DNA of 64,000 nt, taken from Sphingorhabdus sp. Its GTDB lineage: Bacteria; Pseudomonadota; Alphaproteobacteria; Sphingomonadales; Sphingomonadaceae. Where the stretch lies: assembly GCF_023910635.1 (NCBI RefSeq), contig NZ_JAAVVZ010000002.1, positions 1 to 64,000 on the forward strand. Reading direction: 5' to 3'. The notes beneath the pieces were generated by a model. It saw only the letters and a program-made list of their open reading frames with translations, was not told where the DNA came from and made no database searches. The position numbers were made by a program, and so were the translations under genes. Below, piece after piece: positions 1 to 9,683 of the stretch. The first letter of the stretch is position 1; the number at the start of each line of letters is the position of its first letter.

Positions 1-276
1 GCGGTTGCCGCGCCTGAACATATCGCGGCTTATCATTGGGTCGTGACGCGGCACGAGATTGACTATCGCGGTAATATTGCGGCGGGTGAAAGCGTTACGG
101 CCCGCACGTGGATTGAGAGTGCACCCCAGGGTGCGCAGTTTGACCGGCGGGTCGATTTTGTTGATGCCAAGGGCAAGGTGATCGTGCGGGCGAATACAAC
201 CTGGGCGATGATTGATACAAAAACGGGGCGGCTGGTCCGTGTCCGGCCAGAGGTTTCTGCGCCGTTTATGGGGTGA
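1..276 (+). CDS. Acyl-CoA thioesterase-like (hotdog fold), C-terminal part
   Basis: The reading frame is open from base 1 to a TGA at 274-276, so the gene begins upstream of the window and only the last 91 codons are seen. The stretch EHIAAYHWVVTRHEIDYRG followed by GESVTARTW resembles the second half of a 4HBT/hotdog acyl-CoA thioesterase, in which a 'thioester hydrolysis, YRG...A..G' strand pattern and a later R-x-N-x-x-W strand are usual. A GTG at 43 could be mistaken for a start, but the homology-like sequence runs further upstream. Substrate unknown; family assignment is from memory of the pattern. Confidence 0.6.
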   Translation, partial: AVAAPEHIAAYHWVVTRHEIDYRGNIAAGESVTARTWIESAPQGAQFDRRVDFVDAKGKVIVRANTTWAMIDTKTGRLVRVRPEVSAPFMG

Positions 277-415
277 GAGCATTGGCCCCATTGATGTGCG
301 GGGAATTGGTTCGCACGAAGACACGAAGATGTTGGCAAATACCATCATGCTGAAACAAGTTCATTGTGACGGGTTCTTTTTGACGCCTCAAGGATTAAAG
401 CAAGTGGCCCTAACC

Positions 416-580
416 CTAAAAATCAATCGCAACGCCCTTTAATTCCCAATCGCCATAGCGGACGGGATCTGGTCGTTCGGCGTCGGGTTCAGGCGCGCGG
501 CCGACCTCTTTGGCTTGCGGGATTGGCGGGCTTTTGGAAAGATATTCCGGCGCTTTGACATGTGGTGGACGTGTGCCCAT
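416..580 (-). CDS. DUF1674 / SDHAF4-family succinate dehydrogenase assembly factor
   Basis: A 54-residue protein starting at the CAT complement at 578-580 and ending TAG at 416-418. It ends with the family signature RPDPVRYGDWELKG and then VAIDF, the diagnostic C-terminus of DUF1674/SDHAF4. Members of this family (SdhE-independent, studied in mitochondria as Sdh8/SDHAF4) bind the flavinylated SdhA subunit before it joins SdhB. The N-terminal half (PPHVKAPEYLSKSPPIPQAKEV) is proline- and lysine-rich and likely disordered. It is divergent to rsmB, with 138 bp between the two starts, which must hold both promoters. Small size means automatic gene callers may miss it. The signature is clear, so I am confident in the gene. 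Confidence 0.85.
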   Translation of the reverse strand: MGTRPPHVKAPEYLSKSPPIPQAKEVGRAPEPDAERPDPVRYGDWELKGVAIDF

Positions 581-718
581 GTTTCGAATTTCCTTGAGCG
601 AAATGGCTTGTATGAAATATCGGCTTTCATCGCAGCATTTGCAAGGTCTGGCGTCGCAAGTTGGACCGCGCAGAACCGCTCTTCACTTGTGTGCCGCAGA
701 CGCCTAGTGCTTTTTTCT

Positions 719-1996
719 ATGACTGAAGAAATTTCTGGCTTGCCCACTCGCCGCGCTGCCTTGCGGTTGCTTGATACCGTGATGCGCATGGGCACGCCGA
801 TGGACCAAGCCACCGCCAATGCGACCAAGGGCCTTTCGCCACCGGATCGCGCCTTGGCGATTGCCATCGCGCAAGAAACTTTGCGCTGGTCGGTGGATCT
901 GGATACTCTCATCGACAGCAAGACCAAACAAGTTCTGCCAGATGACTCCAAGGCGCGGATGGTGCTGCGCCTTGCACTGGCGCAGATTTTGCGCTTGGGC
1001 ACGCCTGCCCATGCGGCCATCGCAACGGCATTACCCTTGGTCGATGGCGGCCCAAGGCGGCTGGTGCATGGCGTGCTGGGATCATTGTTACGCGCCGAAG
1101 TCGCTTTGCCCGAATTGCCGTCGCTGCCTGAGGCGGTGATGATGCGCTGGCACCCGGCATGGGGCGACGACATGATCGCGGGCGCACAAAAGGCGTTGTC
1201 CGAACCGCCGCCATTGGACCTTGCCCTGCGCACGCCAGCAGAGACAAATGCGTGGGCCGAGCGGCTAAATGGGGTTAGCCTGATGCCCGGCCATGTGCGT
1301 TTGCCGCGTGGTACGGCGGTCGAAGAACTGGACGGCTATGATGCAGGCGCTTGGTGGGTTCAGGATCTCGCCGCCAGCCTGCCCGCACGGCTTTTGGGCG
1401 ATGGCACGGGTAAGCGCGCACTTGACCTATGCGCTGCGCCGGGGGGTAAGACGATGCAACTGTCGGCGGCTGGTTTTGCGGTCACGGCGCTTGATAACAG
1501 CGCGCGGCGCATGGACCGGCTGATGTCCAATTTGGAACGCACGCAGTTGAATGCGGAGCGGGTAAACGCCGATGTCATGGATTGGAAACCATCGCAGCCG
1601 TTCGATGCGATTCTATTGGACGCACCTTGCAGCGCCACGGGCACGATGCGGCGCCACCCCGATGTGTTGCAGCGTATCGACATGAAAGCGATCAATAATT
1701 TGGCCGCGATTCAAAGCGCGATGTTGGACCGTGCGGCGGGATGGGTGAAGCCCGGCGGCACTTTGGTATTTGCCACCTGCTCGCTCGAACCGCATGAGGG
1801 CGAGGCGCAGGCAGAGGCATTTCTGGCGCGGCATCCCGAATATGCAACGATGCCCGTGACCGCCGACGAGTTGCCCGCTGGAGTTGTCCCCAATGCTCAG
1901 GGGCATGTCCGCACTATGCCGCCAATGCTGGCTGAGCAGGGCGGTTTGGACGGGTTCTTTGTGGCGCGGTTTGCCCGCCGGGCTACGGTAAAGTGA
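719..1996 (+). CDS. rsmB: 16S rRNA (cytosine-C5) methyltransferase RsmB-like
   Basis: Start ATG at 719 is chosen because the family-like sequence (RRAALRLLDTVMRMG, a NusB-like helix) begins just after it; the frame is open further upstream to 515 but that part does not look coding. The 425-residue protein has an N-terminal NusB-like RNA-binding domain (about 1-130) and a Rossmann methyltransferase domain. Visible motifs are SAM-binding motif I DLCAAPGGKT, the motif IV catalytic DAPCSATGTMRRHPDV and the motif VI second cysteine FATCSLEPHEGE, the Cys pair typical of RNA m5C enzymes. It would methylate C967 of 16S rRNA (E. coli numbering). It is followed by a GNAT gene, rpe, a heparinase-like gene and purH on the same strand. 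Confidence 0.9.
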   Translation: MTEEISGLPTRRAALRLLDTVMRMGTPMDQATANATKGLSPPDRALAIAIAQETLRWSVDLDTLIDSKTKQVLPDDSKARMVLRLALAQILRLGTPAHAAIATALPLVDGGPRRLVHGVLGSLLRAEVALPELPSLPEAVMMRWHPAWGDDMIAGAQKALSEPPPLDLALRTPAETNAWAERLNGVSLMPGHVRLPRGTAVEELDGYDAGAWWVQDLAASLPARLLGDGTGKRALDLCAAPGGKTMQLSAAGFAVTALDNSARRMDRLMSNLERTQLNAERVNADVMDWKPSQPFDAILLDAPCSATGTMRRHPDVLQRIDMKAINNLAAIQSAMLDRAAGWVKPGGTLVFATCSLEPHEGEAQAEAFLARHPEYATMPVTADELPAGVVPNAQGHVRTMPPMLAEQGGLDGFFVARFARRATVK

Positions 1997-2012
1997 GGCG
2001 ACGGGGGGATAT

Positions 2013-2528
2013 ATGAAAACCACGGCCCCCACGCTCACGACCGAACGCTTATCCATCGAGCCGATATCGCTTGATCATTGGGAGGATTATGCCGCGGCAT
2101 GGGCCGACCCGCGCATGACCGCGTTCATTGGCGGCGAACCACGCAGCCGCAACGTCAGTTGGGGCAAAATGCTTCAGGGCATCGGCATGTGGCCGTTGCT
2201 TGGCTATGGCTATTGGTCATTTGTGGAACGGGCCAGCGGGCGCTTTGTCGGCAATGGCGGGCTGGCGCAGTTTGAACGCGGCATAGAGGAGCTGGAAGGC
2301 TTTCCAGAGGCCGGGTGGGCATTTATTCCCGACGCATGGGGCAAAGGCTATGCTACAGAGGCCATGACCGCGATATTATTATGGGCGGACGGGCAAGGAC
2401 TGGGCGAAATACGGTGCATCATTGAACCCGGCAACACGGCATCACGCAATGTCGCGGGCAAGCTTGGTTTCACCAAATGTGCAGAATCGCATGATGTCAT
2501 GGGCGACATGTTTATCTATCGGCGCTAA
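2013..2528 (+). CDS. GNAT family N-acetyltransferase (RimJ/RimL type)
   Basis: The 171-residue protein begins TTERLSIEPISLDHWEDYAAAW, the standard opening of RimJ/RimL-like GNATs, and carries the acetyl-CoA-binding stretch around GWAFIPDAWGKGYATEAM, where Q/G-x-x-G/A is represented by AWGKGYA. A later N-x-x-S-x-x-V-x-x-K-x-G segment (NTASRNVAGKLGF) is also typical. It starts 16 bp after rsmB, so co-transcription is likely. Substrate cannot be told from sequence; such proteins acetylate protein N-termini, aminoglycoside-like amines or small metabolites. Confidence 0.85.
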   Translation: MKTTAPTLTTERLSIEPISLDHWEDYAAAWADPRMTAFIGGEPRSRNVSWGKMLQGIGMWPLLGYGYWSFVERASGRFVGNGGLAQFERGIEELEGFPEAGWAFIPDAWGKGYATEAMTAILLWADGQGLGEIRCIIEPGNTASRNVAGKLGFTKCAESHDVMGDMFIYRR

Positions 2529-2606
2529 CCGCGTTTATTGCGATAAGCTGTGTATAACGCCCGCCGCCGCCTTGCCCGCGCGGAGCCTAGCGTCTAAGCG
2601 CGTCAT

Positions 2607-3269
2607 ATGTCCAACGCCGTCCGCATTGCGCCATCAATCTTGTCCGCCGATTTTGCGCGGCTGGGTGAAGAAGTGCGCGCCATTGATGCCGCTGGATGCG
2701 ACTGGATTCATGTCGATGTCATGGACGGGCATTTTGTCCCCAATATCACCATCGGCCCCGCGGTCGTAAAGGCGCTCCGCCCGCATAGCGATAAGCCATT
2801 CGACGTGCATTTGATGATCGCGCCGGTTGACCAATATATTCAGGATTTTGCCGACGCTGGCGCGGATATCATCTCGTTTCATCCCGAGGCTGGGCCGCAC
2901 CCGCATCGCACGGTGCAGTTGATCAAGTCATTTGGCAAAATGGCGGGCATCGTGCTCAATCCGCATACGCCTGCGAAGATGCTCGATTACCTTATCGACG
3001 ACATTGACCTTGTCTTGGTGATGAGCGTGAACCCCGGCTTTGGTGGGCAGAGTTTTATCTCAAGCCAGTTGCGCAAAATCGAAGCCATTCGCAAGATGAT
3101 CGAGAAAACGGGGCGCGATATCCGGCTTGAAGTCGATGGCGGCATTACGACCGACACGGCACCGCTCGCAATATCGGCTGGCGCGGACACGCTGGTGGCC
3201 GGCACTGCCACATTCAAGGGCGGCGAGAGCCATTATGCCGCAAATATCCGGGCGCTGAGGGGTGAATGA
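2607..3269 (+). CDS. rpe: Ribulose-phosphate 3-epimerase
   Basis: A 220-residue TIM-barrel enzyme interconverting ribulose 5-phosphate and xylulose 5-phosphate. Visible family motifs are [16 protein letters not shown] at the N-terminus, the metal-binding [35 protein letters not shown] and LEVDGGI, each supplying the conserved His/Asp metal ligands and the phosphate-binding Gly-rich loop. Its length matches the family. The last four bases ATGA overlap the start of the heparinase-like gene, indicating translational coupling. Confidence 0.95.
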   Translation: MSNAVRIAPSILSADFARLGEEVRAIDAAGCDWIHVDVMDGHFVPNITIGPAVVKALRPHSDKPFDVHLMIAPVDQYIQDFADAGADIISFHPEAGPHPHRTVQLIKSFGKMAGIVLNPHTPAKMLDYLIDDIDLVLVMSVNPGFGGQSFISSQLRKIEAIRKMIEKTGRDIRLEVDGGITTDTAPLAISAGADTLVAGTATFKGGESHYAANIRALRGE

Positions 3270-4984
3270 CCGGTAATTTTGAGGACGGTACGGATCAACG
3301 GCAGACGGCCTTAATCGTCAGGCCCAAGGGCGCGGGCCAAAATATTCTCGAGCGCCTCGCTCTCGAATTCTACAAGCTGACATGGCGCACGCCGCTGCAC
3401 AATGGGCGGTTGAAGGGCAAGGTGCCTTTGCGCCTTCTGGCGGTGCCGAAGGACCCTTTGGAGGGCGATTCTGCACGTGGCCAAGCACTGCGAATGGGCA
3501 AATTCCATTATCAGGGCTTACAACAAGCGTTTGATGCGCTGGATTATGACCAGCTTGATCTATCGCCATCGCTGACCGATTATATCCACCGTTTTGACTG
3601 GCTGCGCGATCTTTCGGCCGCAACCAATCGCGGGGAAGGCGCGCCTGTCGCGGCGCGTATCGCCGATGCCTGGTTGCTGGCCAATGGCATGAAGACGCGC
3701 GAGCCGGCTTGGCGCGTCGACAATTGTGCTTGGCGGCTGTTGAACATGGCCGCTGGATCGCCGTTTTTGCTGAGCAGTTCGGACCCGATTTACCGTTCGC
3801 GCGTCATCAACCATTTTGCGCGGGTGGCACGCCACCTGGACCAGTCCGCACCCAGGGCGCAAAGCCATTTTGCCAAGACCATGGGTTGGGCGGGCGTCGT
3901 TGCCGCGTCGTTATTATTGCCCGAAGGCAAAATCCGCCGCGCAGTGGGTGAAGACGGATTGGCCGAATCCTTGCGCGCCACAATTTTCCCCGATGGCGGC
4001 GTTGTGTCGCGCTCGCCCATCCAGTTGATGGAGCTTATCGGCTTATTGAGCCTGTTGAAGCAATGCTATGTTGCGCAAGGCGAGCTGGTGCCGGATTTCC
4101 TCATAGAGGCGCTGGGCCGTGCGGTGCCTGCCTTGTTGGGGCTGACACATTCCGATGGCGGCCTTGGTGCGTGGCAGGGGTCGGCGCATATGACCGCCGA
4201 CCGGATTGACGCGCTTGTTACCGCCAGCGAAGTTCGCGCCCGCCCGCATCGCCAAGCACTTGATTGGGGCTATCAGCGTGTGTCGGCTGGCAAATCCGTG
4301 CTTTTGCTGGATGCGGGGCCGCCGCCGCTCGCGCGCCAGTCGGCGTCGGGCTGCGCTTCGACCCTAGCGTTCGAATTGTCGCATAATGGGCAGCGGATCA
4401 TCGTCAATTGTGGCGGTGCGGCACTTGTCGGCGCGACCATATCGGCGGCGCTTGCACGCGGCCTGAGGACCACGGCGGCGCATTCAACGCTTTGCCTGAA
4501 TGACACCAATTCGACGGCAATTCTGCCGGGCGGTCAGTTGGGCAAGGGCGTGACTGAAGTCGGCCTTGAACGCCGCGATATTGATCAGGCGACACGGATT
4601 GAGGCAAGCCATGATGGCTATGCGAAAAGCTTTGGCTATAATCACGCCCGCCTGCTCATCTTGCGGTCCGACGGCATGGAATTGCGGGGCGAAGATACGC
4701 TGTTGCCGCAGGAAAAGCCGAGGGACGATGTGGCAGCGCATGTCCGCTTTCATCTGGGGCCAGATATTGAGATCGCACCCACAGACCAACCGCAGACCGC
4801 TTTGCTGCGCATGGCCGACGGCAGCAACTGGGCGTTTATCACCTCCGGTGGCCTATTGTCGGTCGATGATAGCTTATGGGTTGACCAAAATGGTCGGCCG
4901 CACCCGACCCAACAACTTGTGATCGCCGCTGATACGGGTAAAGGCGCTCTCCACATTAGCTGGCAACTGCGCCATTTAGGATGA
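3266..4984 (+). CDS. Heparinase II/III-family protein
   Basis: A 572-residue protein whose N-terminal half is helical ([48 protein letters not shown]), resembling the (alpha/alpha) toroid of heparinase-like enzymes, and whose C-terminal half is beta-rich ([16 protein letters not shown], then [13 protein letters not shown] and [19 protein letters not shown]), the PF07940 heparinase II/III-like module. Hallmark pieces are the 'N-C-G' turn and the HSTLC/NDTNS segment. It has no obvious signal peptide. Sphingomonads often carry such a gene beside rpe and purH (from memory); the natural polysaccharide substrate is unknown. It overlaps rpe by 4 bp and ends 4 bp before purH. Confidence 0.8.
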   Translation: MTGNFEDGTDQRQTALIVRPKGAGQNILERLALEFYKLTWRTPLHNGRLKGKVPLRLLAVPKDPLEGDSARGQALRMGKFHYQGLQQAFDALDYDQLDLSPSLTDYIHRFDWLRDLSAATNRGEGAPVAARIADAWLLANGMKTREPAWRVDNCAWRLLNMAAGSPFLLSSSDPIYRSRVINHFARVARHLDQSAPRAQSHFAKTMGWAGVVAASLLLPEGKIRRAVGEDGLAESLRATIFPDGGVVSRSPIQLMELIGLLSLLKQCYVAQGELVPDFLIEALGRAVPALLGLTHSDGGLGAWQGSAHMTADRIDALVTASEVRARPHRQALDWGYQRVSAGKSVLLLDAGPPPLARQSASGCASTLAFELSHNGQRIIVNCGGAALVGATISAALARGLRTTAAHSTLCLNDTNSTAILPGGQLGKGVTEVGLERRDIDQATRIEASHDGYAKSFGYNHARLLILRSDGMELRGEDTLLPQEKPRDDVAAHVRFHLGPDIEIAPTDQPQTALLRMADGSNWAFITSGGLLSVDDSLWVDQNGRPHPTQQLVIAADTGKGALHISWQLRHLG

Positions 4985-4988
4985 AATT

Positions 4989-6578
4989 ATGCACGACGTC
5001 GTCATTAAACGGGCCCTATTGTCAGTATCTGACAAGGCTGGATTGGTGGAGCTTGGCCATGCGCTGGCGGCGCGGCATGTTGAATTGGTGTCGACGGGCG
5101 GGACGGCCAAAACGCTGCGCGCCGCTGGCCTTATGGTGAAGGACATTAGCGAGCTGACGGGCTTTCCCGAGATGATGGACGGCCGCGTTAAGACGTTGCA
5201 CCCGATGGTGCATGGCGGCCTGCTCGCGGTGCGCGATAATCCCGAACATGCCGCCGCGATGGCCGAGCACCATATTGGCGCAATCGACCTTGTGGTGGTC
5301 AACCTCTATCCCTTTGCGCAGACGGTGGCCAAAGGCGCGACGCGCGACGAGATCATTGAGAATATTGATATTGGCGGACCATCAATGGTGCGCAGCGCGG
5401 CCAAAAACCATGCCTTTGTGACGATCCTGACCGATCCAGCCGATTATGATGACTTGATTGCCGAGCTTGAGGAAAGCGACGGTAAAACCAGCTATGACTT
5501 CCGCCGCAAATGCGCGGCGAAAGCCTATTCGGCGACCGCTGCTTATGACAGCATGATCAGCCAGTGGTTTGCCTTTGCCGACCAGCAGCAACCGTTTCCG
5601 GACATGCTTGCCGTCAATGGCAACCGCACGGCCGAATTGCGCTATGGCGAAAACCCACATCAGCGTGCGGCGCTGTATGTGCCTGTGGCGCCGCATATTG
5701 CGGGCATCGCCCAGGCCGAGCAAGTGCAGGGTAAGGAATTGTCCTATAACAATTACAATGACGCGGATGCCGCGCTTGAGCTGGTCGCTGAGTTTCGCGA
5801 TGGCCCGCCGACGGTCGTTATCGTCAAGCACGCCAACCCATGCGGCGTTGCAACGGGGGCGACATTGATCGACGCCTATCGCGCAGCGCTGGAATGCGAC
5901 AGCGTCTCGGCCTTTGGCGGTATCGTTGCCGTCAACCGCCCGCTGGATGCAGCGACGGCAGAAGCGATTACCGAGATTTTTACCGAAGTCGTGGCTGCCC
6001 CGTCCGCCGATGATGCGGCCAAGGCGGTATTTGCCAAGAAGAAGAATTTGCGATTGTTGCTAACCGGCGATTTGCCCGACCCAAAACGCGGTGGCCTGTC
6101 GATCAAACCGATTACAGGCGGGTTGCTCGTGCAGTCACGTGACAATGGCCATGTTGCCGATGATGCATTCACTGTCGTTACAAAACGTAGCCCGAGCGCG
6201 CAGGAACTGGCGGATTGCCGCTTTGCATGGACGATCGCCAAGCATGTGAAGTCCAATGCGATTGTCTATGCCAAGGATGGCGCAACCGCTGGCATTGGCG
6301 CCGGTCAAATGAACCGGCGTGACAGCGCGCGTATCGCCGCGCTTAAGGCGAAGGAGGCCGCTGAAACCTATGGTTGGGCCGCCCCGCGCACCTTGGGTTC
6401 CGCCGTTGCCTCCGACGCGTTTTTCCCCTTCGCTGACGGTTTACTCGCCGCCGCCGAAGCTGGCGCAACTGCGGTCATTCAACCGGGCGGGTCGATGCGC
6501 GACGACGAAGTGATTGCCGCCGCCGATGACGCTGGCCTCGCCATGGTCTTCACCGGCATGCGGCATTTCAGGCATTGA
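4989..6578 (+). CDS. purH: Bifunctional AICAR transformylase / IMP cyclohydrolase
   Basis: A 529-residue protein carrying out the last two steps of purine synthesis. The N-terminal MGS-like cyclohydrolase domain shows [36 protein letters not shown] and [16 protein letters not shown]. The C-terminal transformylase domain shows [30 protein letters not shown], the catalytic KHANPCGVA and [10 protein letters not shown], and ends with the family's GMRHFRH. Length and start fit the family. It is the last gene of the rsmB-GNAT-rpe-heparinase-purH run and is followed by GC-rich hairpins that may terminate transcription. Confidence 0.97.
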   Translation: MHDVVIKRALLSVSDKAGLVELGHALAARHVELVSTGGTAKTLRAAGLMVKDISELTGFPEMMDGRVKTLHPMVHGGLLAVRDNPEHAAAMAEHHIGAIDLVVVNLYPFAQTVAKGATRDEIIENIDIGGPSMVRSAAKNHAFVTILTDPADYDDLIAELEESDGKTSYDFRRKCAAKAYSATAAYDSMISQWFAFADQQQPFPDMLAVNGNRTAELRYGENPHQRAALYVPVAPHIAGIAQAEQVQGKELSYNNYNDADAALELVAEFRDGPPTVVIVKHANPCGVATGATLIDAYRAALECDSVSAFGGIVAVNRPLDAATAEAITEIFTEVVAAPSADDAAKAVFAKKKNLRLLLTGDLPDPKRGGLSIKPITGGLLVQSRDNGHVADDAFTVVTKRSPSAQELADCRFAWTIAKHVKSNAIVYAKDGATAGIGAGQMNRRDSARIAALKAKEAAETYGWAAPRTLGSAVASDAFFPFADGLLAAAEAGATAVIQPGGSMRDDEVIAAADDAGLAMVFTGMRHFRH

Positions 6579-6581
6579 TAG

Positions 6582-6688
6582 CTCCCCTCCCGCAAGCGGG
6601 AGGGGCTGGGGGTGGGCAGCGACGGCGCGTGGAAAAGCGAGCCTGCGGCTCGACCCTCCCCTGACCCCTCCCGTAAACGGGAGGGGAA
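6582..6688. repeat. Intergenic palindromic repeat (paired GC-rich hairpins)
   Basis: Two hairpins, CCCCTCCCGCAAGCGGGAGG (about 6585-6608) and CCCCTCCCGTAAACGGGAGG (about 6663-6686), bracket about 55 bp between purH and the convergent RNA helicase gene. The same architecture (two C-rich/G-rich hairpins around a spacer) recurs at about 34.25-34.41 kb and inside valS at about 35.70-35.84 kb. As the gap is convergent, it may also act as a bidirectional terminator, although neither hairpin is followed by a clear U-tract. Confidence 0.75.
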
Positions 6689-6694
6689 TTAGAT

Positions 6695-8248
6695 TTACCC
6701 AGCCCGCTTCACCGTGCCCTTATAGTTGCCATTTTCGCCCTTTTTCGGACCGTAATTGCGGGCAGGTGCGCCGGGGTCGCGGCGGTTTTCGCTGCGCGCG
6801 GCAAATGCGCGGTCGGCGGTGGGGCGACGATCACCGGCAGGGGCATTGTCGTTGCGTGGACGTGCGTCCCGGCTGCCTTCACGGCTGCCTTCACGGCTGC
6901 CGTCGCGTGGACCAATGGCGGGTTGCCAGCCACCTTGCGGCGCGTGCGTGCGGTTACGGCTCTCGCCGTTCAAGCCAGTGCCGCCATTATTGCCGCCAAG
7001 CTTCTTGCCAGCATAATTGGTGCGTCCGCCGCCGGGTTGACCACCACCGCGACCGCCACGTGCCTGTTGCGGCTTCTTATCGGCAACAGGGGGCGGCAGT
7101 GCTGCGACTGCGGCACGGAAACCTTCGGGAAGGCCAAGCGTCATGGCGCGGATGCCAGTTAAACGCTCGATGTCTTTCATATAGCCACGCTCATCGCCCG
7201 CAACAAAGCTCATGGCGATACCTTCACGGCCTGCGCGCGCGGTGCGGCCAATGCGGTGGACATATTGTTCTGGCACATTGGGCAATTCGAAGTTGAACAC
7301 ATGGCTGACGCCGGGGACGTCAATGCCGCGCGCCGCAATGTCGGTCGCCACGAGTATTTTGATCTTGCCATCGCGGAATGCTTGCAGCGCAGCCGTACGC
7401 TGGCCCTGCGATTTGTTGCCATGGATCGCGGCGGATTGGATACCGGCTCCCGCAAGCCCACGCACAACGCGGTCGGCGCCATGCTTTGTGCGGGTGAAGA
7501 CCAACGCCCGGTCAATCTCTTCGCTTTGCAATTTGAGCGTCAGCAATGTCTGCTTTTCGCGCTGCTCGACAAAGGTCACGAATTGTTCAACGCGCTCTGC
7601 TGTGGTCGCGGCGGGCGCAACCGAAACACGCACAGGGTTGTTCAGAAAACGGTTGCCAAGCTCGGCAATCGCCTTTGGCATGGTCGCCGAAAAGAACAAT
7701 GTCTGACGCTGTTTTGGCAATAATTGGTCGATACGCTTCAACGCGTGAATAAAGCCCAAGTCCATCATCTGGTCGGCTTCATCAAGGACGAAGATTTCAA
7801 CGTCCTTCAACGTGACCGCGCGTTGCTCAATCAGGTCGATCAAGCGGCCCGGCGTAGCGACAAGAATATCGACGCCACCGGCAAGACGCTTTTTCTGGCT
7901 GAAAATCGGCATGCCGCCGAACACGCAATCGACCTTCAGGCCCAAAAACTTGCCATAAGTGCGGAAGCTGTCGGCGATTTGCGCCGCGAGTTCGCGCGTT
8001 GGCGACAGGACAAGCATCCGGCAGCTATATTGCTGACGCGCCTTTGGCTTTGTGGCGAAATGGTGCAGGGACGGCAACGCAAATGCAGCAGTCTTGCCCG
8101 TTCCGGTCTGCGCAATACCGCATAGATCGCGGCCTTCAAGCAAGGGTGGAATGGCCTGTTGCTGAATGGGTGTTGGCGTATCATAGCCAGCCGCCTCAAG
8201 CGCCTTAAGGATAGGTTGGGCAAGGCCCAGGTCTTGGAAAAAAGACAT
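6695..8248 (-). CDS. DEAD-box RNA helicase, RhlE type, with Gly/Arg-rich tail
   Basis: Start ATG at 8246-8248 gives MSFFQDLGLAQPILKALEAAGY, the normal DEAD-box Q-motif opening; the frame is open 23 codons further upstream but without family resemblance. The 517-residue protein shows the Q-motif (TPTPIQQQAIP), Walker A AQTGTGKTAAF, PTRELAAQI, DEADQMMDLGF, FFSATMP, then in domain 2 LVFTRTKHGAD, LVATDIAARGID and HRIGRTARAGREG. From about residue 400 the tail is low-complexity, basic and Gly/Arg-rich, including three tandem REGS units encoded by a 12-bp repeat near 6866-6905. Such tails bind RNA non-specifically. Likely role: ribosome assembly or mRNA decay in the cold, as in RhlE; exact target unknown. 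Confidence 0.93.
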   Translation of the reverse strand: MSFFQDLGLAQPILKALEAAGYDTPTPIQQQAIPPLLEGRDLCGIAQTGTGKTAAFALPSLHHFATKPKARQQYSCRMLVLSPTRELAAQIADSFRTYGKFLGLKVDCVFGGMPIFSQKKRLAGGVDILVATPGRLIDLIEQRAVTLKDVEIFVLDEADQMMDLGFIHALKRIDQLLPKQRQTLFFSATMPKAIAELGNRFLNNPVRVSVAPAATTAERVEQFVTFVEQREKQTLLTLKLQSEEIDRALVFTRTKHGADRVVRGLAGAGIQSAAIHGNKSQGQRTAALQAFRDGKIKILVATDIAARGIDVPGVSHVFNFELPNVPEQYVHRIGRTARAGREGIAMSFVAGDERGYMKDIERLTGIRAMTLGLPEGFRAAVAALPPPVADKKPQQARGGRGGGQPGGGRTNYAGKKLGGNNGGTGLNGESRNRTHAPQGGWQPAIGPRDGSREGSREGSRDARPRNDNAPAGDRRPTADRAFAARSENRRDPGAPARNYGPKKGENGNYKGTVKRAG

Positions 8249-8554
8249 ATTTATACTTTCAAAATAGTCGTCGCGGCCCACGAAGCGTATCCTTTCATCA
8301 GGACCGCACAGGCGCAACAGCAGGTGTTCGGGAGCAGCTTATGCTGACCCGTTGGAAACAACCCTGCGTGATATGGGAAGCCTCTAAGCTTACGCATCTT
8401 GTTCGTTTGGCGGAGCCGTTATTTGGGCCCTCACGCTGCCAAAACTGCGGCGGAATTGTCCGCTCGCCTCATGCGCTTGGGATGCCTATGGCGAAACCAT
8501 CGTCAAAACGCAAGTTATTTGTGCGTCGGCGCAATAATCGGTCGCAGACGCGCG
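8249..8554. other. Intergenic gap with no gene seen
   Basis: About 306 bp between two minus-strand genes (helicase downstream, SDR upstream). A plus-strand frame at 8341-8568 exists but has no ribosome binding site, a Cys/Arg/Lys-biased sequence and runs into the SDR gene antisense. The gap should contain the helicase promoter and the 3' end of the folate operon; I see no clear hairpin terminator. Confidence 0.4.
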
Positions 8555-9310
8555 CTAAAGATGCATGAAGTCGCGGTCGAAACTTTTGAGATGCGCGCCG
8601 CCGTCGACGAAAATGACTTGCCCGGTAACATCCTGCGCTTGGGCGAGATAGACTACAGCGTCCGCCACAGCCGATGGCGATGGCAATGCGCCCAAGGGCA
8701 TCCTATCGGCCAGCCGCGTTTCTTGCTGTGCGGTATAATCATCGGTTGCAATGACCAAGCCAGGCGCGACGCCATTGTAACGGGCACGACCAGCAAAGGA
8801 TGCCGCCATGGAGCGCACCGATGCCGCGAGCGCCTGTTTAGACAAGGTGTAGCTCATCTGGTCACGGTGTGGATTGACCACGCGTTGATCGAGGATATTG
8901 ACGATGGCGGGGCGCGCCTGTGCGCCAGAGGTTTGGACAAGGGCCTTTGCAAGCAATAATGGCGCAAACAGGTTCAAACGAAAATGCGCCTCCAGCGTTT
9001 CCAGCGTCATCGTCTGCCAGTCGTCTTGCCCGAACATGGCCGCATTGTTCACCAATAGGTCGGGCGTGCGACCAAAATGGGCGGTGATCATGTCCAGTAG
9101 TCTGGCGGGATCGCCGGTGCTGAGGTCGAAGGTGAATGCGTGCCATTCGCGCGCGTTCGCCTGCAGCGCCGCTGCCAGAGCAGCCTCCGGCGGGGTATCC
9201 ATATGGCTAACCAACGCCAGCGCATAGCCTGCGCCTGCAAGTTTCGCCGCAATCGCTGCGCCCAGCCTGCGTTTGCCACCTGTCACAATTGCAAGCGGCT
9301 TAGCGGTCAC
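8555..9310 (-). CDS. SDR oxidoreductase, pteridine reductase / FolM-like
   Basis: A 251-residue short-chain dehydrogenase. The cofactor loop reads VTGGKRRLGAAIA, i.e. TGxxKRxG rather than the usual TGxxxGIG, which is the mark of pteridine reductases and dihydromonapterin reductase (FolM); the Arg favours NADPH. NNAAMF, the catalytic Tyr/Lys pair in MSYTLSKQAL, and VIFVDGGAHL near the C-terminus complete the fold. It overlaps folB by 4 bp (ATGA), placing it in a folate/pterin context that supports a role reducing dihydropterins. Function by analogy only. Confidence 0.8.
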   Translation of the reverse strand: MTAKPLAIVTGGKRRLGAAIAAKLAGAGYALALVSHMDTPPEAALAAALQANAREWHAFTFDLSTGDPARLLDMITAHFGRTPDLLVNNAAMFGQDDWQTMTLETLEAHFRLNLFAPLLLAKALVQTSGAQARPAIVNILDQRVVNPHRDQMSYTLSKQALAASVRSMAASFAGRARYNGVAPGLVIATDDYTAQQETRLADRMPLGALPSPSAVADAVVYLAQAQDVTGQVIFVDGGAHLKSFDRDFMHL

Positions 9311-9675
9311 GTGCGGCCCCGCGACATGGTGATGCCAATCGCCTCATTATCCTCGGCAATCGCCAGCTTGACGATCTTGACGACGATGTTGCTGATACGT
9401 GGGTCGTCGGCGAACAGAGTGTCCATGATATGATCGGCCACCGCCTCAATCAGCGTGAAGTGCACGCCCTCAGGCAATTTTGTCGCCGCTTCTTTCAACG
9501 TCATATAATTTTTGGAAGCCGACAATGGTGTATCCGGCGCGTAATGCGGGGCCATATCGAGCGTGGTGCTGATCGATATGCGCAGCGGTTGCGGCAGATG
9601 CGTTTCCTGGCTGTAAATCCCCGTCAGGACATTGACGACAAGATCGTGCACTTCAAGAATTAAACTGTCGCTCAT
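9307..9675 (-). CDS. folB: Dihydroneopterin aldolase (FolB family)
   Basis: A 122-residue single-domain tunnel-fold protein. Visible are VHDLVVNVLTGIYSQETHLPQPLRI (G-I-Y/W-x-x-E region), the substrate-binding ANAA-like NYMTLKEAATKLPEGVHFTLIEAVADHIMD, where the conserved Glu of LIEA binds the pterin, and RISNIVVKIVKL followed by AIGITMSRGR. It would cleave dihydroneopterin to hydroxymethyl-dihydropterin, or epimerise it, in folate synthesis. The SDR downstream overlaps its stop by 4 bp; a methyltransferase gene lies 8 bp upstream. Confidence 0.88.
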   Translation of the reverse strand: MSDSLILEVHDLVVNVLTGIYSQETHLPQPLRISISTTLDMAPHYAPDTPLSASKNYMTLKEAATKLPEGVHFTLIEAVADHIMDTLFADDPRISNIVVKIVKLAIAEDNEAIGITMSRGRT

Positions 9676-9683
9676 ATCACTCC

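Noticed and set aside
439-1233. 264-codon minus-strand frame antisense to rsmB
   Set aside because: The plus strand has all RsmB motifs; the true minus gene here is the short SDHAF4-like frame in another register.
8341-8568. 75-codon plus-strand frame upstream of the SDR
   Set aside because: No ribosome binding site, odd composition, overlaps the SDR antisense.
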